Source of the DNA: Candidatus Leptofilum proximum
Lineage (GTDB): Bacteria > Chloroflexota > Anaerolineae > Promineifilales > Promineifilaceae
Direction: 5' to 3'
NCBI GenBank assembly: GCA_016710325.1
Contig: JADJXK010000002.1
Span: forward strand, 2,046,001 to 2,110,000
DNA: 64,000 nt
The notes under the pieces were generated by a model. That model searched no databases. It saw only the letters and a program-made list of their open reading frames with translations, and was not told the origin of the DNA. Below are positions 38,450 through 47,803 of this stretch, piece by piece. Both the position numbers and the translations under genes were made by a program. The number at the start of each line of letters is the position of its first letter. Position 1 is the first letter of the stretch.

Positions 38450-39199
38450 ATGGGTTTCCTCTACATAGCAGTAGTGCTGGGAAGAACACCTGACAACGGC
38501 GTGGCCAAACAAAGTGGAGAAGTGTACTTAGTGGATGAAGAAATTGAGAAGGCCAGGAAAAAAGTCGACGAAAAATACAGAGCTGAAAAAGAGTGGTTAG
38601 CTAAGTTCGAGCAGCTTAAGGAAGCTGCTCCCTTAGTTAGTCGCGCGTTTCAAATAACAGAGTGGCAAAAACAAGCACTTGACGAAATGCCTAAAGGTGC
38701 TGCTGGCTATGTCTTGCCGGGATTAAGTAAAAGTCTTTCTGATGATGCTGGCTTTTGGACAAATAATTTACCCTCGTTACCCACCATTAGTATATCTTCA
38801 TTAGCTTCTGGAACTGCTGTAACTTCTTCTTCAGGGTCAGCCCTTTACCAGATGATGGGAGGGGCAATTAATCATGCGGAGCCAATTGTCTATGAGTGGG
38901 CTCAGAAGGGCATTGTTTCTTATGAAGAAATACAGGAGCAACAACAACGATTGATTGATGTGCAAAAAGCACTTAATAAACTGAGTCCGACCCTTGTACA
39001 GGAGTTTAATGAGGCAATAGATAAATTCTACGCTGGCACTTATTCCACGAAGGAAAGAGAAAATGTAGCCTCTGCCTTACGTACTGTTTTAGAACACTTT
39101 AAGGGTGAACTAATTGCAAAAGCTCTCAAACCTCCGAAAGAGTGTTTTTGGCAAGAAGAAAGTGAGCCAAACGGCCGCATAAAATGTCACCATTTGTGA
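38450..39199 (+). CDS. Hypothetical coiled-coil protein, cut near its end by IS21-type element
   Basis: A 249-aa protein with no recognised domain. It has a helical N-terminus (EIEKARKKVDEKYRAEKEWL), a Ser/Ala-rich middle and a C-terminal coiled coil. The last eight residues come from the IS21-type element: excising it would leave PNGRISC before a stop at 42078-42080. A different reading is possible, in which small frameshifts link this frame to the 68-aa ORF at 42137-42343, but that is weak. Confidence 0.5.
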   Translation: MGFLYIAVVLGRTPDNGVAKQSGEVYLVDEEIEKARKKVDEKYRAEKEWLAKFEQLKEAAPLVSRAFQITEWQKQALDEMPKGAAGYVLPGLSKSLSDDAGFWTNNLPSLPTISISSLASGTAVTSSSGSALYQMMGGAINHAEPIVYEWAQKGIVSYEEIQEQQQRLIDVQKALNKLSPTLVQEFNEAIDKFYAGTYSTKERENVASALRTVLEHFKGELIAKALKPPKECFWQEESEPNGRIKCHHL

Positions 39200-39361
39200 A
39201 TAAAAGACGGCCAGACGGCCGTACAAAATGTCACCAGACGATCGGCAAAAAAGTCACCACCTGAGACAAAAAAAGAGCGCGTTGGTGCGCATCCGCCGTC
39301 AGAAAATGGGCCAGGGAGCCTCGCTTTTGCTACTTTTGGCGAGTCAAAAGTAGAAAGAGAG

Positions 39362-40482
39362 TTAGCCATTCCCAACCCCTTGCCGCTGGCGAGCAGCCTT
39401 AACCAGCAGCGTGGCACACACCTGCTGCAGCCGTCTGGCGGTCAGCGTTTCCGTCTTACCCGCATAAGCGTTGTGTAACTTTCGGTTCTTCTTCAGGTAA
39501 GCATACCAGTAGCACTGCTGTCGCCTTTTTTCCTTACGCAAGGTAAAGCGGTCGGCTGTGCCCGGCGGCTGGTAGCAAAAGGCCGTGATTCGTTCCAGCC
39601 AGGCAAACCAGGCCTGGCTGTCAACCGAAGCGAAGGCTGCCCTGGCCGCTGGAGCCTGTTCTGCCGAATCCAGGGCATATCTTGGTAAGGCATCAGGTGA
39701 CCTCCGCCCGCTGCTGCCGCTGGCGAAAGCGATAGGATTCCCCACAAATTCAATGATGTGCGCCTTGTGGGTCAGCCGGTCCAGCAGGGCCACCGTCAGA
39801 CGTTCATCGCCAAACACCTGCGTCCAGTCGGCAAACTTCAAATTGGTGGTCACAATCAGGGCCACTCGTTCATAAAGCGCCGAACAGAACTGAAACATCA
39901 ACTGCGCCCCGGTGCTGCTAAAGGGAATAAAGCCCAACTCATCCAGCACAATCAGCTGGTGGTTAAGCGCCTTGTTGATGAAGGCCGCCACCCGGCCCTC
40001 GTCCTGTGCTTGAAGCAACTCGTTGACCAGCGCCGCCGTGTTATAGAAGCGCACCCGGCGCATCTGCTGGGTGGCCGCCAGCGCCAACGCGGTGGCGACG
40101 TGAGTTTTCCCAGCCCAGGGTTACCCAGCAGGATCACCGACTCGGCCTTGTCGATGTAGTCCCCGGTGACCAACTGCCGGATTTTCTGCTGGTTCAGCGT
40201 GGGAATCTGGGTGAAGTCAAAGCTGGTCAGGTCCTTGACCACGGGAATCTTGGCTTCTTTCAGCCGCCGCAGCCGACGGCGTTCCTCCCGGTCCAGCACC
40301 TCCTGTTCCGCCAGCGCCAGCAGATAACGGGTATAGCTCTCGTTGTTTTGGGCTGCTTCGGCAGCGTAGGTTTCATGATGCCGCACAAACGTGGCCAGAT
40401 ACAGCTGGCGCAGATAGCTTTCCAACACCACCTTGTCCACGGCCTGCACATTAGCCGCCAAATTATTGGCCGACTGGCTCAT
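39362..40482 (-). pseudogene. istB: IS21 istB ATPase, frameshifted in Walker A
   Basis: DnaA/DnaC-like AAA+ transposition helper. The N-terminal frame (40482 down to about 40110) reads to LLGNPGLGK and then breaks; the C-terminal frame (from about 40110 to 39362) begins with ALALAATQQMRRVRF and continues through LIVLDELGFIPFS and TTNLKFADW. One base missing in the GGGAAAAC stretch restores GNPGLGKTHVATALALA, the normal Walker A. Intact IstB recruits IstA and target DNA. Confidence 0.8.
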
Positions 40483-42001
40483 TGACTACCTCCCCACAAG
40501 ACGTCATACGCCTCAGCCCGCACCGGCTGCTCCCCGACACCTTGCAACTGGGGTTTCTCCGCCAGGGTCAGTGCAGGAAAGGATGGTTCCTGGCGCTGCT
40601 GCTGGGTCAACCAGAGCCGCACCCCATCCAGATGGGCACACTGGTGGGACAAGGCCGCCGTCACCGCGGTGGCGATGGCCGTTTCGCTGTACTGGCGATG
40701 CAGATAAAGAATGTTGACAAACTCGCGCACGCCGCGGCCATCGGGCCACTTCTGCCGTAAGTGGTCCAGCAGTTCGTCATAGACCGCGGGCCATTGCTCA
40801 CGCCAGCGGCGCAGCGGCTTGGCATGGTCAATGGCGCCGGGCCGCTGCCGGATGAGCGGCAGGTAGTGCAACGGGTCGAGCAGCTCCTGCTGACGGTCGT
40901 AGCAGCGAGAATGGCTGGCAATGGGCTCCGTTCGGTCAGCCCGGTAAATCTCGACGGTGAAGGGATATAGTTTGGCCGTTAACTGTGGCTGGGCGTCGTC
41001 CACGGGCACGGAATACCGGTTAGTTTCCACCCGCACCTGGCTGTAGCGGTTCAGGCTGACGGTCACAGTGCGGCAGCAGTCGTAGGGGTATGTCGGCAGC
41101 GGGCGCAGAAATGGTTTTTCCTGCTGCCACATCTGACCGATGGTGGCCGGTTGGCCGCTGACAGTGCGGCTGTCATCTTCCCGACATTTCTGCAGCAGAT
41201 AAGCATTGAGTTCCTCATAGCTGCTGACTTGGGGCAAGGGACCCAGGAAATTACGCCGGCCAAAGCCAACGCTGTGCTCCACCTGTCCTTTCTCGTTGCC
41301 TGCGCCAGGGGTGCAAAAGTGGCTGTCGAACAGGTAGGTACCGCGAAAGTGGAAAAACGCTTCCTGTTCTACCCGATGCCGCCCTTCCAGGATTTCCTTG
41401 ACGGCTGTTTTGAGATTGTCGTAGCTGATGCGCTGGGGCACACCCTCAAAGAAGTGGAAGGCGTGTACGTGTCCCATGAAGAAAGCTTCTTGTTTCTGGC
41501 TGGGAAAGGCCATCATGAAGGTGTGCCGTGAGTAGGCCAGCTTCATGAAGAAGAGCTGCACGGTGATCTGCTCGCCGTTCATGAGGACATCTCCCTCACC
41601 CCAGTCCACCTGGGCATCGGTGCCGGGGTCGAACTCTAGCGGCAGGTAAGTCGGCGGGGGCTTAAGCAGTTTGCGCACCTGGCCCACGTAATGCCGCACC
41701 GTGGATTGGGCACCGGCAAACCCCGCTTTTGGATTTCTTTGTAGATCAGGGGTGCCGTCCAGCGCTGCTTGCGCGGCAGATTCGCATTTTGCGCCAGCAA
41801 TTGTTGAATTTGTTGCTTATAAGGTCCCAGTTTATGTGCCTGCTTGGGGCTGCCTCGCCGGTAGGTTGGCGGTGCCTCTGCGTCTATCATCCGGCCTATG
41901 GTCCGTCGGGCATGGCCGGTTTCCCGGGCGATTTCCCGAATGCTTTTCTGTTCCACAAAGTAGGCTCGTCGTATTTGTTCCCAATCTTTCACTGTCAACA
42001 T
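40479..42001 (-). pseudogene. istA: IS21 istA transposase, frameshifted
   Basis: IstA in two frames. The first (42001 to about 41735) carries the HTH region (WEQIRRAYFVEQKSIREIAR, HARRTIGRM). The second (41699 to 40479) carries the RNase H-like catalytic core, including DAQVDWGEGDV and SYDNLKTAVKE. One base missing in GGGGTTTG near 41730 would join them as KRGFAGAQSTVRHYVG. Stop of istA overlaps the istB start by four bases. Confidence 0.8.
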
Positions 42002-42136
42002 CTCCTATCCTCCATCATCATGTTCCTGTCATGATAATGGAGAGAGGTGGTGACATTTTATTCGGCCGTATCTCTTGCTAGGTGGTGCACTTTTAGACTA
42101 TCGTAAACAAAAGAGCAGAAAATTAAATGGCGACAA

Positions 42137-42343
42137 ATGGCGGAAAGATTGTCTAAAGGAGATTCAATTAGTAGTTACGAGACTATCACGTTGATAAGAG
42201 CGGAGGAAACTTGGAAATCCTTACATGAGCGTCTTACATGGGTGTTTAAGAAGGATCAACGGGGCGGAACAATTGAGTTGAAGAGACTGTTTACGGAATT
42301 GATTGATAATTTTTATACAGTTCTTTATCTCATTCGACTCTGA
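42137..42343 (+). CDS. Small hypothetical ORF after the IS21-type element
   Basis: A 68-aa ORF, helical and charged, with no recognised domain. Its upstream frame is closed by a stop at 42104. It may be a small gene or the frameshifted tail of the 38450 gene, now separated from it by the IS. Confidence 0.35.
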   Translation: MAERLSKGDSISSYETITLIRAEETWKSLHERLTWVFKKDQRGGTIELKRLFTELIDNFYTVLYLIRL

Positions 42344-42658
42344 AATACACCCATTTTATTAGCCTTTCGGCGCACAAAATACTAAGGGAAAAATAGGCAA
42401 TTTTCAAAAGGGGATAAATGTCTTCTTTCAGTCGCACATTATTTAATTTACGACTGAAATTTAACCTCAATATTGCTTTTTTTCGCTAAAGTCCATTAAC
42501 TCTATGCCTAATTGCAACTTTCAGAAAGCCCATAATAATTTAACTTTTCTACTAATTACACAGCCTGAAATATTTCGCTTTATAAACGTATCTGCGTATC
42601 TGTAAATAATAGGGAGGTTCTAATCAGTTTGCATCTCCGCTCAGGATGCAGGATTTTA
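42344..42658. other. AT-rich intergenic region
   Basis: About 315 AT-rich bp between the small ORF and the convergent SH3 gene. No gene or clear hairpin is visible. Confidence 0.4.
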
Positions 42659-43864
42659 TTATTCTCTTAACAAAATTAAGTTCCTCCTGTAAATCCAACC
42701 CATTCTGGGAATGCCCTCGATATAGTCAAAATATTCAACATATACCCATCCCCCCTCTTGTTTCACCTGTTCTACGAGTTGGTTAGGGAAAATGCGCGTG
42801 ATGATTGATCCATGCCTAGATGGTTCAGAACGAAGCGGCGTAGGATGTTTTGTAACAAGTATAATTGCATTTTCGTCTAGATCATTTACTTGTTCAGCAT
42901 ACGGTATTAACCGCTCGACAAGCTCGACAAGAGTTCCAAGATATTTTTTTGATTGCGAAGTTTCTTCGTTAAGCTCCTCTAGCTGTTCATCTACACTTTC
43001 TATATGCTGCTCCAATCCCTGCAATAACTGTCGCTGCTCATCTAGCTGGCTACTAATGCTTGCCGTTATTTGTTGTGTTTCTTGAAGAGTTTGCCCTGAG
43101 TCATAGCTGCTTTGCAGACTCAACCAACTGAGTATTAACGTAAGCATCACAACTAGGCCATTAATTAATTGGGTAACTCCCTCGTAAGAAATACGTCCTC
43201 TTTTGAGATCATGAATATGTTTGGCAAAACGCCTCTCAAATTCGGATGCTACACTATCGTCAAGCTGTTCCATCTCGCCTTCCGCAACAGCCTGCAATAA
43301 AAAGGAAATATCTCCTACCAGACCTTCCACGTAATTAATTTGGTCCGGTATCTGAAAAGATTGGAAGAGATTACGACTCAATTGGGAAAAGGCTGGTGAC
43401 GCACTTAAATTTGAGAAGGCTGCAAGTTCCGTTAAGCGAATGCCGTTGAGGATGGTAGCAATTGATTCGGCCGTTTTTTCCAAGTGAGGTGCTATAAATG
43501 TCATATCTTGCACCAAATTCAAATGAATCTGATTGAAGGCAGCCTGCTGTGCTACTATCTGCTTGGCGATATTTTGGGATGAGTTTGAAATATATCCATA
43601 ATTTCTGCGATATTGTCTTTGTGCTATACTGATTACTTTTGCCGTTTCTTCGAGTGGATGTCTAAGCTCAACCGCGATGCTAGCTAAAAAAGACTCTATC
43701 TCCAAGATATGCGAAAAGTCAATTTGGGAAACAGAGCCCATTATTATTTCTTGCGATGATTGTACCTGTTCCACAAAATCAAAAAGTGAGTTGCGAGATA
43801 AATTCAAGGTATCAGTCAGATGTTTTATTGTTTTTTGATAATTACTGTTAGAAGAATAATACAT
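42659..43864 (-). CDS. Single-TM coiled-coil protein with C-terminal SH3-like domain
   Basis: A 401-aa protein. Residues 1-225 are almost entirely helical with no recognised domain. A single membrane helix lies at about 233-250 (LINGLVVMLTLILSWLSL). After it comes a coiled coil (255-315), then an SH3-like domain (340-400) with PLRSEPSRHGSIITRIFPNQ and GWVYVEYF, the usual bacterial SH3 pattern. It is 53 bp downstream of the caspase-helicase gene on the same strand, so the pair is probably one transcript. It could be a substrate or membrane effector of the caspase. Confidence 0.6.
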   Translation of the reverse strand: MYYSSNSNYQKTIKHLTDTLNLSRNSLFDFVEQVQSSQEIIMGSVSQIDFSHILEIESFLASIAVELRHPLEETAKVISIAQRQYRRNYGYISNSSQNIAKQIVAQQAAFNQIHLNLVQDMTFIAPHLEKTAESIATILNGIRLTELAAFSNLSASPAFSQLSRNLFQSFQIPDQINYVEGLVGDISFLLQAVAEGEMEQLDDSVASEFERRFAKHIHDLKRGRISYEGVTQLINGLVVMLTLILSWLSLQSSYDSGQTLQETQQITASISSQLDEQRQLLQGLEQHIESVDEQLEELNEETSQSKKYLGTLVELVERLIPYAEQVNDLDENAIILVTKHPTPLRSEPSRHGSIITRIFPNQLVEQVKQEGGWVYVEYFDYIEGIPRMGWIYRRNLILLRE

Positions 43865-43917
43865 TTTCTATCTCACAATCCTTTGCCAAAGTAGGAACAG
43901 ATTGACAAAAAGGTTGC

Positions 43918-46900
43918 TCAAGTTGGACTCTCTCGAAAAGCTGCAATATATTCTACTCTGGCTTCTCCAAGTAACTCTTTTACATCTTCGTCTGAGAGCT
44001 GTCTTATTTGAGATGATGTTTCAAATCCGGCGTCAAGCAACGCTAAATACTCCCCTCGTGTTAATTGCAAGGGTAGCGACAACAAACTAAGACCTTTACT
44101 GGGTATACCCATTTCTAATCGTATAAGTAAGTTGTCAACTTCGTCAGGATCCGAAAAAACGCTTGGAAGTAGCACAGAGGCTATATTAAAAACCGAACTT
44201 AAATGAAATCTTGTTGTGTCAGCGATTCCCCTTATATCACCACCGCCGACTGAAAAAAAAGATTGAACAGTATATTTGTTCTCAATATGCTCTGTTGGGA
44301 CACCTCTTATCCAATCTAAAAGAATACAAACACGCTTTGTACGACCAAAATAAGTCCAATAATCGTCAACATTTCTCTGAAGAATGGAAACAATTACATC
44401 TCCAAGCTCATGAGATACTTGACCAGGCCAACCTTTTTCCCGCTGACCTTTCTTAAACAATGGCGTATATTGACTGTCCATTTCTGGAAGTATTTGTACC
44501 AATGCCATTAAATCCAAAGGTGATATTTCAATATGCTTGTAATTCCGTAATAGCTCTACAAATTGTAATGTTGACTCGAAAGACAAAGATGATTCACCAC
44601 ATGCCCTTCCCAATAAAGTTAGCTCCAAGCGGCTTCCAACAATAGTCAAAATATCAGCGGAAACCATTCGTGGTAAGAGAGTTGACAAATAGTTGCTTGT
44701 TCGATTTTTCCATTCAGGGTTTTTCATACCGCGTACGTAACCACCATATGTGTTAGCAATCAATGAAATAAGTTCATTCTCTGTAACAGCTTTTACTTGA
44801 GCCAGTAATTTTAGGACCCATGTGCCTATTTGGTCGTCGGCAAATGAGGAAGTTACAGGTTCAGGGTCACCTAATACGTATTTCTGAAATAGCTGTGACC
44901 GTTCATAGGGAGAGTTAGCCAATATGATGGCACGACCCGTTTCCCTATATCCCAATCGCCCCGCACGCCCTGCCATATTCTTCATTTCTGATACTGAAAA
45001 ATCTTTATCTTCCCAAGGAAAACCATGCTCAACAATTATCACCGTTGAAGCTGGGGTGTTAACACCAGCTGCTACTGTAGTGGTAGCAGCCAATCCACGA
45101 ATAGGGCTATTAGGAAGTCGAAACGTTCTTTCAATTGCGTAACGCTCTTCCCTCAGAAGATTGGAATTGTGGAAAGCTACGCCACCTTGTAAGGCTTCCC
45201 GTAATTTTTGAGATGTGGTTGAAAGGTCAAAGGTAGGCAATTCACCAATAATATTTGTGGCTGGAGGCAACCCTAACTCCTCAGCTAAATATAAGGCACA
45301 TCCTTCAGCCGGGCCTCTCCTGTTTCTAAATACTATGAAGGTTTCTAGTTTTTCGTTATCAGCTAATAGCTTTTGCAAAAGTGGAATTATGACATCCTGA
45401 GAACTTGCTTGCCCTTTCCGCTGAAATATATTTCCGGAAGGAATTAATTGCGTTACTGACTGTTTTCCTTTTTCATCAAGATATTCATAAACCCCACTCC
45501 TATCTAAAACGCCCATTTCAAGAGGCACAGGTCTCTCAGTTGTTACCAAACTTTGGACTTCCAGCCATTTATCGAAGTAATTCAAGTTACCAATTGTCGC
45601 AGATAGGCAAAGCAATTGGGGTTCTATACCTTGCTCACGACCAGAACGCAGTTGGGTCAAAATCAATTCAACGACAATTCCCCTGCTTTTGTCAGTTATA
45701 AACTGTGCTTCGTCTAAAACGACTAAACCCAATCGATGAAGAATTGCGCGGTTTCTAACAGCAATTGATAAGAACATCTCGTAGGTTAATATTGCAATAT
45801 CATACTTCGCTGTTATAAATGCTTTTGTCTGGTCCAAGTAATCTCCACTACATCGAATAACTCGTAATTGTAAGCCCTCTCCATACTCTGCCTGAAAGTC
45901 TTGGTATTTTTCATTTACTAGTGCTTTGTATGGGAGAAGAAAGACTGCCTTGCGTCCTTGACAAATAGCTTGAATAGCGGCCAATTCACCAATAAATGTT
46001 TTCCCAGAACTTGTAGGAGCTACTACAAGAAGAGACTCTCCATCAAGTATACGCTTGTCGTTAATTGCTTGAATCTGTAACTTGTTCAATCCACTAGGGT
46101 ATTTTTTGCTCCATAATTTCAGGACGTTTGAAGGCAAACCAAATGATTGTAACTCCATAACATTGGGGGTTATTTTTATGTCTGAAGTTTTTGGGAACTG
46201 TTGATAATACGTAGCACCTTTTGTTAGGGGTGCAATTTTAAGTCCCCCCTCTGTGTGATATAAGGCAACGGGAGTTTGTGTTATGCCCATACCATGTGCA
46301 TTTATTCGCACATGGTCGATTACCTTTTCCATGACAGTAGCGATTCCACATTCTTCTTTTATTTCACAAAATGCTTCGATTAAAGCATGAGTCAATAGAC
46401 CATGTCTTAATCTAGAATGTTCATAAGCTGGTTCTGTGAAGCCAGACGCAGTAATCATTATTCTTCCAGCCCCATTAATTAAAGTGTCTTCAGCTAATAT
46501 TCCACGTTCTTGTGGAGATTCTTCGAGAACCCGTGCTGGTGCAGCACCACTAAAGCAACAATCAAGAATACAGATAATGGATTTAGCTTTAGACTGCTTG
46601 AAGAAATTAGCCAAATCTGACATTGACAGAGTAGATTCTTGCAATTTGACTATTTCTGTGTCGTACCCAACTAAACGATGATTCTTGGTTCCATGTCCTG
46701 AGAACATGAGAATTAGCTGGTCATCTTCTGTCGCGTTGTGCAATGTATCGAGCAAGGTGCGTTTTATGTTTTCAATTGTTGCATCCTTGTCTGTTAAGAG
46801 CTGTGAATCAATAGCTGAAAAAGAATCTTGAAAGAGGGCGTGCATTGCCTTAGCATCACGAACTGCACAGGCTAAATCTGGAATATCCACATCAAGATGT

Positions 46901-46947
46901 TTATCTACCCCAATAAAACGTGCTTTAATATACATAAGACTTACCAA
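43918..46947 (-). CDS. Caspase-like protease fused to a Hel308/Ski2-like helicase
   Basis: A 1009-aa protein. Residues 1-235 are a caspase-like (peptidase C14) domain, with catalytic His in LILMFSGHG (H85) and Cys in CILDCCFSG (C131), so an active dyad is expected. Residues 285-760 form an SF2 helicase: Walker A APTSSGKT (310-317), DEAQ (412-415), LSATIGN, ATTTVAAGVNTPA and NMAGRAGRLG motif VI, closest to Ski2/Hel308-type helicases. The end (LTRGEYLALLDAGFETSSQI) looks like a helix-hairpin-helix. Start possibilities include ATG 46935 (MYIKAR). A protease controlled by nucleic-acid remodelling is the natural reading, with the adjacent membrane SH3 protein as a candidate partner. Confidence 0.8.
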   Translation of the reverse strand: MVSLMYIKARFIGVDKHLDVDIPDLACAVRDAKAMHALFQDSFSAIDSQLLTDKDATIENIKRTLLDTLHNATEDDQLILMFSGHGTKNHRLVGYDTEIVKLQESTLSMSDLANFFKQSKAKSIICILDCCFSGAAPARVLEESPQERGILAEDTLINGAGRIMITASGFTEPAYEHSRLRHGLLTHALIEAFCEIKEECGIATVMEKVIDHVRINAHGMGITQTPVALYHTEGGLKIAPLTKGATYYQQFPKTSDIKITPNVMELQSFGLPSNVLKLWSKKYPSGLNKLQIQAINDKRILDGESLLVVAPTSSGKTFIGELAAIQAICQGRKAVFLLPYKALVNEKYQDFQAEYGEGLQLRVIRCSGDYLDQTKAFITAKYDIAILTYEMFLSIAVRNRAILHRLGLVVLDEAQFITDKSRGIVVELILTQLRSGREQGIEPQLLCLSATIGNLNYFDKWLEVQSLVTTERPVPLEMGVLDRSGVYEYLDEKGKQSVTQLIPSGNIFQRKGQASSQDVIIPLLQKLLADNEKLETFIVFRNRRGPAEGCALYLAEELGLPPATNIIGELPTFDLSTTSQKLREALQGGVAFHNSNLLREERYAIERTFRLPNSPIRGLAATTTVAAGVNTPASTVIIVEHGFPWEDKDFSVSEMKNMAGRAGRLGYRETGRAIILANSPYERSQLFQKYVLGDPEPVTSSFADDQIGTWVLKLLAQVKAVTENELISLIANTYGGYVRGMKNPEWKNRTSNYLSTLLPRMVSADILTIVGSRLELTLLGRACGESSLSFESTLQFVELLRNYKHIEISPLDLMALVQILPEMDSQYTPLFKKGQREKGWPGQVSHELGDVIVSILQRNVDDYWTYFGRTKRVCILLDWIRGVPTEHIENKYTVQSFFSVGGGDIRGIADTTRFHLSSVFNIASVLLPSVFSDPDEVDNLLIRLEMGIPSKGLSLLSLPLQLTRGEYLALLDAGFETSSQIRQLSDEDVKELLGEARVEYIAAFRESPT

Positions 46948-47318
46948 TGTGATTGTTATATCGATTTACTTCCAACCTGATCTAATTAAAAGTTTTGTTG
47001 TATTGTCCCGCATCACAAGTTGAAGGGATTATACCACTTAACAAGCTTCCATCTGATAATAACCTGAGAATAAACGTGACAAGCTCTTGCAGGTTCCTCC
47101 TTCGTGCGGGCAACATATACAACGCACCGCCTTCACAGTGGCCGTTCCGCATTGTCTCCGCAAGTTCTAGCACGGCTACACTCACGAAGCCTCTTAACGG
47201 TCACTGGCAAATTGGTCGTAAATTTGCGTCTGGATTAGAATTTAGGCCAATTGGAGAGTTGAGTAACGCTTTTTCCCTCGTACAAAATTTTTGCAGTGGC
47301 TACGGCCGTCTCCCCTGT
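46948..47318. other. Intergenic region between caspase-helicase and RM operon
   Basis: About 370 bp with no gene. It contains one ACGGCCGT octamer (47302-47309). No clear hairpin is seen. Confidence 0.4.
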
Positions 47319-47801
47319 TCAAAACCTCCAGGCCATAGCAACAAGCTGCTTCTCTCGCTTTTTCCAGTCAGGAACTGTCATATCCATCAACAGTTGAAAA
47401 CCCTTCCCATGGTTATCAAATTTCAAATGTGCTAGCTCATGAACGATCAGGTAATCAACCAGGGATTCAGGCAAGGCAAGAACGGCGTTGGCAAGCGTCA
47501 TGTTTCCATTTGAGGAAATGCTGCCCCACTTCCATTTCATCGGCCGTATTTGAATCCGGCTGACCTCAACATCCAACCGCTTTGCCCATTTTAAAATCTT
47601 CTGCTGAATTTCCTCCCGACTCAAACCATCTTCATTTTGGCTTATTTGATGCTTCTCCAAATCAGCTAACCCTCTAGATATAAACTGGTCCACCACGTCA
47701 TCGGACGGATCGAGGTGGCACGGAATCCGCACCACTAGGCCATCTGGCGTAACCCGCATGGAGAGGCTTTTTCTGTTCTGGGTTTGGATATGGACATTCA
47801 T
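47319..47801 (-). CDS. YgjP-like (DUF45) metallopeptidase
   Basis: A 160-aa protein of the YgjP/DUF45 group. The zinc motif is clear in LIVHELAHLKFDNHGKGF, with HELAH supplying two His and the Glu; the region RIQIRPMKWKWGSISSNGNM before it is conserved in this group. It starts two bases after the hsdR stop. Genes of this type are frequently attached to type I restriction operons, where their role is unknown. Confidence 0.85.
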   Translation of the reverse strand: MNVHIQTQNRKSLSMRVTPDGLVVRIPCHLDPSDDVVDQFISRGLADLEKHQISQNEDGLSREEIQQKILKWAKRLDVEVSRIQIRPMKWKWGSISSNGNMTLANAVLALPESLVDYLIVHELAHLKFDNHGKGFQLLMDMTVPDWKKREKQLVAMAWRF

Positions 47802-47803
47802 CG

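Larger units (their letters stand above)
39178..42062. mobile_element. IS21-family insertion sequence
   Basis: About 2.9 kb with istA and istB, both on the minus strand. Ends are inverted: CATAAAATGTCACCA at the left and, reversed, AATAAAATGTCACCA at the right. The left end holds further copies of the AAAATGTCACCA-type repeat (near 39226 and 39248), a feature of IS21 elements. CGGCCG flanks both tips (39172-39177 and 42063-42068) and may be a 6-bp target duplication. As CGGCCG is palindromic and also appears beside the inner repeat, it may instead belong to the element. Confidence 0.8.

Noticed and set aside
39362..39753. Small antisense frames in the istB gene
   Set aside because: Shadow frames of the GC-rich IS21 genes with no independent evidence.
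43918..46947. Reading the caspase-helicase as two separate genes
   Set aside because: The frame is continuous from the caspase dyad through the helicase motifs with no start site or stop between them.
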